A stretch of DNA of 43,946 nt from Bacteroidales bacterium. Its GTDB lineage: Bacteria; Bacteroidota; Bacteroidia; Bacteroidales; UBA932. Both the position numbers and the translations under genes were made by a program. The notes beneath the pieces were generated by a model, which saw only the letters and a program-made list of their open reading frames with translations, made no database searches and was not told the origin of the DNA. The DNA is taken from positions 1-43,946 of the forward strand of contig JAEEHS010000078.1 of assembly GCA_016281015.1 (NCBI GenBank). Direction: 5' to 3'. The stretch's first letter is position 1. Each line of letters opens with the position of its first letter. Shown one piece after another: positions 1 to 8,088 of this stretch.

Positions 1-2
1 AG

Positions 3-656
3 AAGATCGCCCTCTCCGGCTTCGGCAATGTCGCCTGGGGCGCCGCCACCAAGGCCAAGGAACTCGGTGCGAAGGTCGTCGCGATCTCCGGTCCGGACGG
101 TGTCTGCCACATTCCGGACGGCATCACCAAGGACATGATCGACTACATGCTCGTCATGCGCGCCTCCAACCGCAACAAGGTGGAGGATATGGCCGTCAAA
201 TTCCCTTCGCTGGCGAAGTTCACCCCCGGGAAGAAGGCCTGGAGCATCCCTTGCGACATCGCCCTGCCCTGCGCTTTCCAGAACGAACTCTCCGAGGAAG
301 ATGCGAAGGAACTCAAGGCCAACGGCTGCTGGTGCTGCTGCGAAGTGTCCAACATGGGCTGCCAGCCCGGCGCGATCCACTTCTTCCAGCACAACGGGAT
401 TCTCTTCGCCCCCGGCAAGGCGGTGAACGCCGGTGGCGTCGCCACTTCCGGCCTGGAAATGACCCAGAACGCCGAACACATCTCCTGGGATGCGGCCGAG
501 GTGGATGCCAAACTCCACTTTATTATGAAGTCCATCCACGAGCAGTGCGTCAAGTTCGGCACCCAGCCGGACGGCAGCATCGACTATGTGAAGGGCGCCA
601 ATATCGCCGGCTTCATGAAGGTGGCCCAGGCCATGCTGGAACAGGGAACCATCTAA
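3..656 (+). CDS. gdhA: Glutamate dehydrogenase, C-terminal part (5' end outside window)
   Basis: Cytoplasmic enzyme that interconverts glutamate and 2-oxoglutarate plus ammonium, usually a hexamer. Only the last 217 residues are visible. The window opens inside the Rossmann cofactor domain: the dinucleotide-binding loop GFGNVAWG lies at visible residues 6-13. The later segments SNMGCQPGAI and APGKAVNAGGVATSGLEM are typical of the hexameric GdhA family, and the C-terminal helix follows. The family is about 445 residues long, so roughly half is missing because of the window edge and not because of a mutation. The frame is open from base 3 to the TAA. A strong terminator follows within 20 bases, so this gene ends its own transcription unit. 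NADP specificity is likely for a biosynthetic GdhA but cannot be proven from this fragment. Confidence 0.93.
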   Translation, partial: KIALSGFGNVAWGAATKAKELGAKVVAISGPDGVCHIPDGITKDMIDYMLVMRASNRNKVEDMAVKFPSLAKFTPGKKAWSIPCDIALPCAFQNELSEEDAKELKANGCWCCCEVSNMGCQPGAIHFFQHNGILFAPGKAVNAGGVATSGLEMTQNAEHISWDAAEVDAKLHFIMKSIHEQCVKFGTQPDGSIDYVKGANIAGFMKVAQAMLEQGTI

Positions 657-673
657 GCAGATGCATATTTATG

Positions 674-704
674 AATCCCGGTGCACAGGCATCGGGATTT
701 TTTT
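674..704 (+). terminator. Rho-independent terminator of gdhA
   Basis: A 7-bp perfect stem (AATCCCG at 674-680 with CGGGATT at 693-699) with a 12-base loop is followed by a run of seven T at 698-704. It lies 18 bases after the gdhA stop. Confidence 0.85.
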
Positions 705-706
705 GC

Positions 707-714
707 TATCTTTG
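707..714 (+). promoter_or_regulatory. Bacteroidota -7 element for the M49-like/DASS/porin operon
   Basis: TATCTTTG matches the Bacteroidota -7 consensus TAnnTTTG. It begins 3 bases after the gdhA terminator T-run and 30 bases before the ATG at 744. No good TTTG -33 element is present at the usual 19-20 base spacing, because that position falls in the terminator hairpin. The promoter may therefore be weak or activator-dependent. Confidence 0.6.
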
Positions 715-720
715 CGCCCC

Positions 721-735
721 GTAATGAACCATTAC
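721..735 (+). promoter_or_regulatory. Perfect short inverted repeat at the predicted mRNA 5' end
   Basis: GTAATG (721-726), AAC, then CATTAC (730-735) form a perfect 6-bp palindrome with a 3-base spacer. It begins about where transcription should start from the TATCTTTG at 707-714 and ends 8 bases before the start codon at 744. It could be an RNA stem-loop that protects the 5' end, or a small operator. Which of these it is cannot be told from sequence. Confidence 0.4.
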
Positions 736-743
736 TCATCGTT

Positions 744-2342
744 ATGAAGAAAATAGCTGTTGCATTGTGTGCATGTCTGGTTCTTCTCTCCTGCCACGAG
801 TCCTCCCGGAACCCGCTCCAGAAGAAAGTGGACGAGTATGCACTCGTCAAGATTGCGACCCCGGACCTTTCCGGTATTACCGAAAATGGAAAAGAAGTGC
901 TGCGCCTGTACCGCTGGGCCGCTGACGAGGCGGATCAGATCTACCGGAAGCAGATGACCCATGGGGATGACTATCTCGAAGGGATTACCGACCCCTCCGT
1001 CCGCGCTTATGCCGAAATTAATTATGGTCCCTGGGACCGGATGGACGGAAAAGCGTTTATCGATGGCTGGGGGGACCGCCCTGCCGGCGCCGGTTTTTAT
1101 CCCTCGGACATGACGCCCGAAGAATTCGATGCCCTGGAAGATCCCGCCAAGAACAGCCCTTATACGCTGATTCAGCGGGGCGAGGACGGTGCCCTGCAGG
1201 TCGTCCCCTTCCACGAGGCCTACGCCCCGGAAATCCAGAAGATCTGCTCTTTCCTGCAGAGTGCGGCGGATTTGACCATCAAGCCGAGTGTGCGGGAGTA
1301 TCTGCTCCGGAAGATGGACGCCCTGCGCAGTGACAACTACTACGAGAGCGACCTGGCCTGGCTGGACATGACGGATTCGAAGATGGACCTGATTATCGGT
1401 CCCAACGAGACCGAGGATGACCAGCTTCTCGGCCGCAAGGCTTCCTATGGCGCCTTTGTGCTGCTGAAGGAACTGAAGAAGACAGAGCAGATCGACCAGT
1501 TGACCGACATGCTGCCGCAGCTGCAGGCCTCCCTTCCCTGCCAGGATGCGTACAAGACCTTCGTCCCGGGAACGGAATCGGACATCTATGCCTACGACGC
1601 CCTCTACTATGCGGGTAACTACAACGCCGGTATCAAGGTGATTGCCGTGAACCTGCCTTACGACGAGCGGGTCCAGGCCGAGAAAGGTACCCGTACCGTC
1701 CTGCTCCACAATATCATGAAGGAGAAGTTCAACCGGATCGTCTTCCCGATCGGCAACCTTTTGATTGTCGGAGACCAGACGGCCCATCTGAACGATGACG
1801 CCTTCTTCTGGAACATCGTCTTCCGGGAAGTGGCCCACGGACTGGGTGTCAAGGAGACGGTCAACGGAAAGGGAACGGTCGCCGAGGCGCTCGGCAACGA
1901 AGCCCTCCTCATCGAAGAGATCAAGGGAAATGTAGTCGGACTGTATCTGGCCTGCAAACTCATTGATGAGCACCGTCTTTCGGGGATTGTCACGAAGGAG
2001 GACGCCCTGACGACCTTTGTGGCCTCGCTGGTGCGCAGCGAACGTTTCGGCGAAGGCAGCGCCCTGGGCCGTGCGAACATCATTATCTATAACTACCTGG
2101 TGGAAACGGGCGCCATCGCGCGCAACGAGGCAGGCCGCTATGTCATCGACTATGCCCAGGCCCAGTCCTCCATCATGGACCTTGCCTCCCGGGTGCTGGG
2201 AATCCAGGCGACGGGCGACCGCGAGGGTGCCGCTGCCCTGGAGGAGCAGTATGGGAAACTCTCCCTGGTGTTCAAGGGAGATCTGAGGAACATCCGCCTG
2301 GAAGGCATTCCGGCAGACATTCGTTTTGAATTTGAAAAATAA
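744..2342 (+). CDS. M49 (dipeptidyl-peptidase III)-like lipoprotein with an altered zinc motif
   Basis: Predicted lipoprotein of 532 residues: the signal peptide MKKIAVALCACLVLLSC gives a lipid-anchored Cys17. The ATG at 744 is chosen because it begins the signal peptide; the open frame runs further upstream, but that part would cover the promoter. The body resembles the M49/dipeptidyl-peptidase III-like zinc hydrolases of Bacteroidota. The expected metal motif region is FREVAHGLG at residues 360-368, followed by LIEEIKGNVVGLY from about residue 389. In active relatives I expect HExxH or HExxGH, then EExxAD. Here the first His is Arg361 (codon CGG), while Glu362 and His365 remain, and the second motif reads EEIKGN (Glu391, Glu392). 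It may be inactive, or it may be a binding protein. It is the first gene of an operon with a DASS symporter (6-base gap) and a porin-like gene. The family assignment is from recall of the fold and motifs and needs a profile search. Confidence 0.7.
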   Translation: MKKIAVALCACLVLLSCHESSRNPLQKKVDEYALVKIATPDLSGITENGKEVLRLYRWAADEADQIYRKQMTHGDDYLEGITDPSVRAYAEINYGPWDRMDGKAFIDGWGDRPAGAGFYPSDMTPEEFDALEDPAKNSPYTLIQRGEDGALQVVPFHEAYAPEIQKICSFLQSAADLTIKPSVREYLLRKMDALRSDNYYESDLAWLDMTDSKMDLIIGPNETEDDQLLGRKASYGAFVLLKELKKTEQIDQLTDMLPQLQASLPCQDAYKTFVPGTESDIYAYDALYYAGNYNAGIKVIAVNLPYDERVQAEKGTRTVLLHNIMKEKFNRIVFPIGNLLIVGDQTAHLNDDAFFWNIVFREVAHGLGVKETVNGKGTVAEALGNEALLIEEIKGNVVGLYLACKLIDEHRLSGIVTKEDALTTFVASLVRSERFGEGSALGRANIIIYNYLVETGAIARNEAGRYVIDYAQAQSSIMDLASRVLGIQATGDREGAAALEEQYGKLSLVFKGDLRNIRLEGIPADIRFEFEK

Positions 2343-2348
2343 TACAAT

Positions 2349-3797
2349 ATGGCTACCAAAAAACTGAACCTCAAGTTCTGTGTATTCCTGCCCATCGTGC
2401 TGCTGGTCACGATTTTCCTCTGGGCGGTTCCGGTGTCGTTCTTCGGTATCGAGGAACTGACGGTTGTCCAGCAGCGGGTCATTGCACTCTTTGTCTTTGC
2501 CGCACTGATGTGGATTTTCGAGATTATCCCGAACTGGACCACCTCCCTGCTGGTGATTGTGATTTCTCTCTTGACGGTGTCCGACAAGGGTCTCGGTTTC
2601 TTCTGTGATCCGAAATTCGGCCAGCTCGTCAGTTTCAAGAGTATCATGGCCTCCTTTGCGGACCCGGTCGTGATGCTGTTCATGGGCGGCTTCGTGCTGG
2701 CCATCATGGCGGAGAAATACGGGCTGGACGTGACCATGGGCCGCGCCCTGCTGTCCATCTTCGGGACCAAGCCGCGCATCGTCCTGCTGGGCTTCCTGAT
2801 TGTGATTTCCATCTTCTCGATGTTCATGTCCAATACGGCGACGGCCGCGATGATGCTGGCCTTCCTGGCTCCGGTCCTGGGAACCCTGCCGTCAGATGAC
2901 AAGGGTAAGATCGGCCTGGCGCTGTCCATCCCGGTGGCGGCCAACCTGGGCGGTATCGGGACCCCGATCGGCACCCCGCCGAATGCGACGGCCGTCCGTT
3001 TCCTCGCGGAGGCCAATGCCGAAATCTCTTTCATGGACTGGATGGTCCACATGGTTCCCTATGTGGTCGTGATGATTCTCGTCGCCTGGGTCCTCCTGCA
3101 GCTGTTCTTCCCCTTCAAGACCGAAAAACTCGTGCTGGAAATCCCTGAGAACAAGAAAGAGAAAAGCTGGAAGTCCACGGTGGTGTGGATTACCTTCATC
3201 GGAACCATCCTCCTTTGGATGACGGAAAGCATCACCAAGATCAACTCCAATATCGTGGCCCTCATTCCGCTCGGCGTCCTGACGGCCTGCGGGATTTTCA
3301 CCAAGGAAGATATCAAGGAAATCAACTGGAGCGTGCTCTGGCTCGTGGCCGGCGGCTTCGCCCTCGGTACCTGCCTCCAGGGAACCGGATTGGCGAAAGT
3401 CCTGATCAATGCGATTCCTTTCGGCTCGATGTCGGTCGTGCTGGTGCTGGTCGTTGCCGGACTGGTGTGCTACTTCCTGTCGAACTTCATCTCCAACTCC
3501 GCTACGGCGGCCCTGTTAATTCCGATTCTGATTGTCGTCGCCGAGGGTATGGCCGATCCGGAGGCTGCCAACAATGCGCAGTTCCTCTCCCTGGGCGGTT
3601 CCCGCGCCATGATCGTGTTTATCGCCGTCTGCGCGTCGATCGCCATGCTTTTCCCGATTTCTACCCCTCCGAACGCCATCGCCTCCTCGACGGGCCTCGT
3701 CGAAACCAAGGATATGGCCAAGGTCGGTATCCTCATCGGTGTCATCGGTTTTGTGTTCGGCTTCTTCTGGCTGACCAAGATTTTCCCTTTTGCATGA
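2349..3797 (+). CDS. DASS/SLC13-family sodium-coupled anion symporter
   Basis: Inner-membrane transporter of 482 residues that couples sodium entry to uptake of a di- or tricarboxylate (some members take sulfate). It is strongly hydrophobic throughout. The family's two inverted SNT-type substrate/sodium motifs are both present: SNTATA at residues 161-166 and SNSATA at residues 382-387. Each is followed by a TPPN hairpin: GTPIGTPPNATA near residues 204-215, and STPPNAIA near the C-terminus. These are hallmark features of VcINDY/CitT/NadC-like proteins, and the length is normal. It starts 6 bases after the M49-like gene and ends 1 base before the porin-like gene, so the three are one transcript. 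The substrate cannot be read from sequence; a C4-dicarboxylate or citrate-like anion is the family default. Confidence 0.88.
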   Translation: MATKKLNLKFCVFLPIVLLVTIFLWAVPVSFFGIEELTVVQQRVIALFVFAALMWIFEIIPNWTTSLLVIVISLLTVSDKGLGFFCDPKFGQLVSFKSIMASFADPVVMLFMGGFVLAIMAEKYGLDVTMGRALLSIFGTKPRIVLLGFLIVISIFSMFMSNTATAAMMLAFLAPVLGTLPSDDKGKIGLALSIPVAANLGGIGTPIGTPPNATAVRFLAEANAEISFMDWMVHMVPYVVVMILVAWVLLQLFFPFKTEKLVLEIPENKKEKSWKSTVVWITFIGTILLWMTESITKINSNIVALIPLGVLTACGIFTKEDIKEINWSVLWLVAGGFALGTCLQGTGLAKVLINAIPFGSMSVVLVLVVAGLVCYFLSNFISNSATAALLIPILIVVAEGMADPEAANNAQFLSLGGSRAMIVFIAVCASIAMLFPISTPPNAIASSTGLVETKDMAKVGILIGVIGFVFGFFWLTKIFPFA

Positions 3798-3798
3798 T

Positions 3799-5139
3799 AT
3801 GAAAAAATTATTGCTGTTGACCCTTGCCGCGCTGCCCTTTGGCAGCGCAGCTTTTGCCCAGGAGGAGACTCCTGCCAAGTTCAAACTCTACGGCTTCATC
3901 CGTAACTATACGATTGTCGACACTCGTGAAGTCAAGGCCGGTACCAACGACCTGTATTTTTACATGCCGCAGGATGTCAGTCTGGCTCCGGACGGAACGA
4001 CAGACCTGAATCAGGGGATCAACTGGCGGAGCCTTTCCCTGACCACCCGTCTCGGACTGGACGTGTCCGGCTATCAGTTCGGTTCCATGAAAATCGGCGG
4101 AAAGGTCGAGGCCGACTTCTACAGCCTGAACGGCACCGGAGCGGCCCAGACCATTGCCCAGCTGCGCCTTCGTCAGGCCTTCGTGGCCCTCGGCTGGAAT
4201 TTCACGGAGGGCGACCGTCTCGGCCTGACCATCGGACAGGCCTGGCATCCGATGGCGGCCGATATGCCCCATATGACCAACCTGGAGACCGGCGCTCCTT
4301 TCAATCCCTTCAACCGCAGTCCCCAGATGAGGCTGGATTACACTGTCAGTGGCTGGACTTTTACCGGAGGTCTTCTGTACCTGAACCATTATCTTCCGAT
4401 GGACGCCCAGGCAGGCGGAAAGAGCGTCGCTCCCTTTAAATATGGTCTCCCCGAGGCCTATGCGGGCGTCAGTTTCAGCCGTGGTCCCGTGCTGGCCCGA
4501 GTCGGCGTGGACATCCTGAATACCAAACCTTTCCGTACCTACACTGTAGAGCAGAATGTGCTGAATGCTGACGGTACTCCCAAACTTGACGGCGAGGGAA
4601 ATCCCGAAACCAAGACTGTGGTGGGCGGCAAGGTAAGCAGCCTGATGACCGCCATCTCTCCCTTTGTATTTTTCCAGTACACCCAGGGTATGTTCCAGCT
4701 CCGGGCCAAGAGCATCCTTGCCCAGAGCGGCGAACATCTGAATCTCCTCTCCGGTTATGGCATCAACGCTTACGACATGGCCTCCCACAGCTACACGTAC
4801 ACTCCGATGCAGACTTCGGCTTCCTTCGTCTCCTTCCAGTATGGAAAGAAGTTCCAGGTCATGATGATGGCCGGGTATTTCAAGCAGCTCGGAACCACGA
4901 AGGATCTCAATAGCCCCCAGAATCTGTATATCAACACGGCGGCCGATACCAAGATCCAGCAGGCTGTCCGCGCCACGCCTACCGTGGCCTGGAACCTGGG
5001 CAAATTCACCGTGTCGCTGGAATACAATATCACGGCGGCGCAGTTCGGTGAGGGTACAAGAGATGCGCGCGGCATGTTCTCCCAGTATCACTGGGTTTTG
5101 AACCACCGCTTCATCAATATGGTGAAATTCAATTTTTAA
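3799..5139 (+). CDS. Porin-like outer-membrane beta-barrel protein
   Basis: Predicted outer-membrane barrel of 446 residues. The N-terminus MKKLLLLTLAALPFGSAAFA is a signal peptide cleaved before QEE. The rest alternates short amphipathic strands rich in aromatic and Gly residues (KLYGFIRNYT, LSLTTRLGLDV, YQFGSMKIGGKVEADFYS, LRLRQAFVALGW), and the chain ends in Phe, as outer-membrane barrels do. The pattern is close to DcaP-like or other dicarboxylate porins, but I do not recognise a specific named family. The ATG at 3799 is 1 base after the symporter stop; an in-frame TTG at 3790 would place three residues before the signal peptide and is less likely. Context suggests that it lets the symporter's substrate across the outer membrane. 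The 3' end overlaps the opposing M23 gene by 4 bases. Confidence 0.72.
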   Translation: MKKLLLLTLAALPFGSAAFAQEETPAKFKLYGFIRNYTIVDTREVKAGTNDLYFYMPQDVSLAPDGTTDLNQGINWRSLSLTTRLGLDVSGYQFGSMKIGGKVEADFYSLNGTGAAQTIAQLRLRQAFVALGWNFTEGDRLGLTIGQAWHPMAADMPHMTNLETGAPFNPFNRSPQMRLDYTVSGWTFTGGLLYLNHYLPMDAQAGGKSVAPFKYGLPEAYAGVSFSRGPVLARVGVDILNTKPFRTYTVEQNVLNADGTPKLDGEGNPETKTVVGGKVSSLMTAISPFVFFQYTQGMFQLRAKSILAQSGEHLNLLSGYGINAYDMASHSYTYTPMQTSASFVSFQYGKKFQVMMMAGYFKQLGTTKDLNSPQNLYINTAADTKIQQAVRATPTVAWNLGKFTVSLEYNITAAQFGEGTRDARGMFSQYHWVLNHRFINMVKFNF

Positions 5140-6161
5140 CGCACGCGGATCTTTTTGCCGACCCTGAGGATGGAGGATTCCTTCATGCTGTTGAGGCGGC
5201 AGAGCTCCCGGACGGTGGTATGATACTTCCTGGCGATGCCCGAAAGGGTGTCGCCAGATTTGATGGTATGCCATTTCATGGCGGCAGCCTCTGCAGCAGC
5301 CCGGGCGGCGGCATCCTTCTTGGCCTGTTCTTCGGCGGCCAGGCGGTCTTCCTCGTCGGTGCGGAAGATCTCGTCTTCGTCATCGACGGCCTGGACATAA
5401 CGCTGGTTCGGGTTGAAATACCAGGAACGGATTTTCAGCAGGCGGTGCCGGAGGGTCCCTGTCTCGAAGTCAATCAGCCACGAGGGGTCAAAGGCTGCAC
5501 CCTTGTAGCGGGTCTCGAAGTGGAGATGGGGGCCGGAGGAGCGGCCGGTGGAGCCGCCGAGTCCGATGACGTCGCCGGCGCTGACCCAGTCGCCGGAAGA
5601 GACATCCCGGCGGGAGAGATGGCCGTAGCAGGTTTCCAGTCCGTTGGGGTGCCGGATGACGATGAGGTTGCCGTAGCCGCCCACCCAGTCGGAGATGCGG
5701 ACTTTCCCGTCAAAAGCGGCGTACACGGGCGTGCCGGTCGGGTAGGGAAGGTCCACGCCCTGGTGCCGGCGGCCGTGCCGGTAGCCGAATTTGGAATAGA
5801 CGCGGGTCTGGTTCGGGCAGCAGTAGGCGTCGAGCGTATCGACAATCCAGAGGGAGAAACGCTCCGGGATCGGTGCGCTGCTCCGCCAGGGATCGACACT
5901 GCGGGTGTCCCAGTGGTCGGAGAAGATTTCGTCGCCCTGGACGGCTTTCGGGTCTTTGACGTATTTGTAGGTCCCGTTGTTGTAGAGCACAACCTTCACG
6001 GCGGGATTGCCGGTGTCCAGGGTGTCTGCATACGGGGTGCCGACATTGCGGGCGGAAGGGACTTGCTGCCGCCCGTAGCTGTAGCGGAGCGAGTCTGTCT
6101 GCCGGTCCGGCGCGGTAGTCGCCATCAAGACGGCGAGACTGATTAAAATACTGATTGTCAT
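5136..6161 (-). CDS. M23 peptidoglycan endopeptidase with C-terminal LysM domain
   Basis: Secreted zinc endopeptidase of 341 residues that should cut peptide cross-links in peptidoglycan in the periplasm. The short hydrophobic N-terminus (residues 1-17) acts as a signal peptide or anchor. The M23 core has its ligands intact: RHQGVD (His133, Asp137), HPNGLETCYGHL with His181, and PHLHFE (His212, His214). An Ala/Glu/Lys-rich linker (about 265-295) leads to a single LysM domain (about 297-341, with KSGDTLSGIARKYHTTV), which binds glycan strands. It is the last gene of the minus-strand ruvX-def-mutase operon: its ATG shares one base with the mutase stop (TAATG). It meets the porin-like gene tail to tail with a 4-base overlap, and I see no room for a separate terminator. 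Confidence 0.92.
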   Translation of the reverse strand: MTISILISLAVLMATTAPDRQTDSLRYSYGRQQVPSARNVGTPYADTLDTGNPAVKVVLYNNGTYKYVKDPKAVQGDEIFSDHWDTRSVDPWRSSAPIPERFSLWIVDTLDAYCCPNQTRVYSKFGYRHGRRHQGVDLPYPTGTPVYAAFDGKVRISDWVGGYGNLIVIRHPNGLETCYGHLSRRDVSSGDWVSAGDVIGLGGSTGRSSGPHLHFETRYKGAAFDPSWLIDFETGTLRHRLLKIRSWYFNPNQRYVQAVDDEDEIFRTDEEDRLAAEEQAKKDAAARAAAEAAAMKWHTIKSGDTLSGIARKYHTTVRELCRLNSMKESSILRVGKKIRVR

Positions 6162-7531
6162 TACGAACGGATGGCGCCGAAGCGCTTCGAGAGCAGTTCT
6201 ACGGTTTCGTCAATCTTCCGGGCGAGGAGTTCTTCGCTGGTCGCTTCGCAGAGGAAACGGAGATAGGGCTCGGTATTGGACGGGCGGATGTTCAGCCACC
6301 AGTCGGGGAATTCGATGCGGTAGCCGTCGAAATCCATGAACGCCGTTGCTTTCTCGGCCGCCATGAAATGGTCCTTGACCGCGTCCATCGCCGCTTTCTT
6401 GTCTTCGACGCGGAAATTGATCTCGCCGGAGTTCTTGTAGCGGACAATGCCTTCGATGGCCTGGCTGAGGGTCTTGCCTTCGGCTTTGAGTTTGGCGACG
6501 ATGCCGGTGATGATCATGGAGGCGAGCAGGCCGCTGTCCGAGTAGAAGAAGTCACGGAAATAGTAGTGGCCGGCGAGCTCCCCGCCCCAGACACCGTCGA
6601 TTTCCCGGAGTTTGGCTGCGGCGAAAGCCCGTCCGACCTTCCAGGTCTCGATGGTGCAGCCCATCGGGGTGAGGTATTCGCCGACCGCTTTTGAGGAACG
6701 GATGTCCTGGAGGACAATCCCCTTCAGGCCTCTTTCTTCCACAAAGTAGTGGCCCATCAGGGCGATCATCAGGTCGGGGGAGATGAACTGCCCCTTCTCG
6801 TCGACGAACATCACGCGGTCCGCATCGCCGTCGTAAATGACGCCGACGTCGGCCTTGACCTCTTTGACGAGGTCTTTCAAGGGCTGGACGTTCTTCTGGA
6901 TCAGGGGATTGGGCTCATGGTTCGGAAAACGGCCGTCCAGGGTGTCGAAGAGGTAATGGACCTTCGGACCTTCGCCGAAGATGGCCTTTGCGAAGAGGTT
7001 GGCCATGCCGTTGGACAGGTCCATGGCGATGGTCAGGTTCTCCAGCGGTTTGGCGAATTTGCGCATGTAGGCGATATAGTCGTCCAGGATGTCTTTCTGG
7101 TATACTTTTCCGCGGGTCGCGGCGGCCGGGGTCGGAATGCCGGCGTCAATCCAGGCCTTGATCTGCCCGAGACCGGCATCGAAACCGACGGCCTGGGCAC
7201 CGGTCGTGGACACTTTCATGCCGTTGTATTCGGCGGGATTGTGGGAGGCCGTAATCTGGACGGAGGCGTCGAAGCCATAATTGGCCGTCCCGAAATAGAC
7301 CATCGGGGTAGAACTCAGGCCGATATCGTAGACGTCGGCGCCGGCGTCGGTAATGCCCCTGAGGACCGTATCGTGGATTTCATCTGAAGAGACGCGGCAG
7401 TCGCGTCCGACCAGCACCTTGGAGGCCTTCAGAAGTTTTGGAATAAAATAACCTACCTTGTAGGCGATGTCGCGGTCCCAGTCTGTTCCCCAGATGCCGC
7501 GGATGTCGTATGCATGGAATGCGCTTGCCAT
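6161..7531 (-). CDS. Phosphomannomutase/phosphoglucomutase (alpha-D-phosphohexomutase)
   Basis: Cytoplasmic enzyme of 456 residues that moves phosphate between C6 and C1 of a hexose (mannose or glucose), supplying sugar nucleotides for envelope glycans. All four family landmarks are present: the phosphoserine loop TASHNP (94-99, catalytic Ser96), the magnesium loop DGDADR (234-239), the sugar-specificity loop GGELAGHYY (about 316-324), and the phosphate-binding loop RPSNTEPYLR (416-425). Loop three reads GELAGH and not GEQSGH, which argues against GlmM and for a PMM/PGM. The start codon lies 2 bases after the def stop, and the end overlaps the M23 start by one base, so translation is probably coupled. 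The exact sugar preference is uncertain. Confidence 0.92.
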   Translation of the reverse strand: MASAFHAYDIRGIWGTDWDRDIAYKVGYFIPKLLKASKVLVGRDCRVSSDEIHDTVLRGITDAGADVYDIGLSSTPMVYFGTANYGFDASVQITASHNPAEYNGMKVSTTGAQAVGFDAGLGQIKAWIDAGIPTPAAATRGKVYQKDILDDYIAYMRKFAKPLENLTIAMDLSNGMANLFAKAIFGEGPKVHYLFDTLDGRFPNHEPNPLIQKNVQPLKDLVKEVKADVGVIYDGDADRVMFVDEKGQFISPDLMIALMGHYFVEERGLKGIVLQDIRSSKAVGEYLTPMGCTIETWKVGRAFAAAKLREIDGVWGGELAGHYYFRDFFYSDSGLLASMIITGIVAKLKAEGKTLSQAIEGIVRYKNSGEINFRVEDKKAAMDAVKDHFMAAEKATAFMDFDGYRIEFPDWWLNIRPSNTEPYLRFLCEATSEELLARKIDETVELLSKRFGAIRS

Positions 7532-7533
7532 AA

Positions 7534-8088
7534 TTACTTGAGTTTAGCGTTATAGTGTGGATGTACTTTTCCTTTGGTGATGTTGTTGAGTTTGGCGGAA
7601 ATCATCTTTTTCCGGATGGGAGGGACGTTGTCGGTGAACAGGTTCCCGTCCAGGTGAGAGAGTTCGTGCTGGACCATCCGGCAGCAGAACTTGTCAAGGG
7701 TCTCCGTTACTTTTTCCAAGGCTTCATTGTAATACTCGACGGTTATTTTCGCCGGGCGGGCCACGTCGCAGTAGATGCCGGGAATGGACAGGCAGCCTTC
7801 CGAATAGGTCGTCTTTTCCGGACTTTCCCAGGTGATGACCGGGTTGATCAGGGTGCGTTTGAAGCCCTTGCAGTAGTCGTAGACGTCAGAGACGACGTCG
7901 CCGTCCACGATGACGACCCGCTGGCTGACGCCGATCTGGGGCGCCGCCAGTCCGCAGCCGTCTGCGCGGGAGAGGGTGTCCTTGAGGTTCTGGACGAGGG
8001 TGGCGAGCCCCTCCTTGTCGCCGAGGTCGGCGGGCAGGGCTTTTTTGCGGAGCACTTCCGCGCCATATAGAAAAATAGGTTGGATCAT
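7534..8088 (-). CDS. def: Peptide deformylase
   Basis: Removes the formyl group from the initiator methionine of new proteins, in the cytoplasm. At 184 residues it has the normal length. The three conserved motifs are clear: GCGLAAPQIG (motif 1, about 44-53), EGCLSIPG (motif 2, with metal ligand Cys99) and QHELSHLDG (motif 3, His141, Glu142 and His145). The Ser in HELSH replaces the more usual Asp at a non-catalytic position. Its ATG overlaps the ruvX stop as ATGA, and it precedes the phosphohexomutase by 2 bases, placing it second in a four-gene minus-strand operon. Confidence 0.96.
   Translation of the reverse strand: MIQPIFLYGAEVLRKKALPADLGDKEGLATLVQNLKDTLSRADGCGLAAPQIGVSQRVVIVDGDVVSDVYDYCKGFKRTLINPVITWESPEKTTYSEGCLSIPGIYCDVARPAKITVEYYNEALEKVTETLDKFCCRMVQHELSHLDGNLFTDNVPPIRKKMISAKLNNITKGKVHPHYNAKLK

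Noticed and set aside
3790..3798. Non-ATG starts just upstream of chosen ATGs (TTG at 3790, 15492 and 16113).
   Set aside because: In each case an ATG a few codons later directly begins the signal peptide or conserved core.
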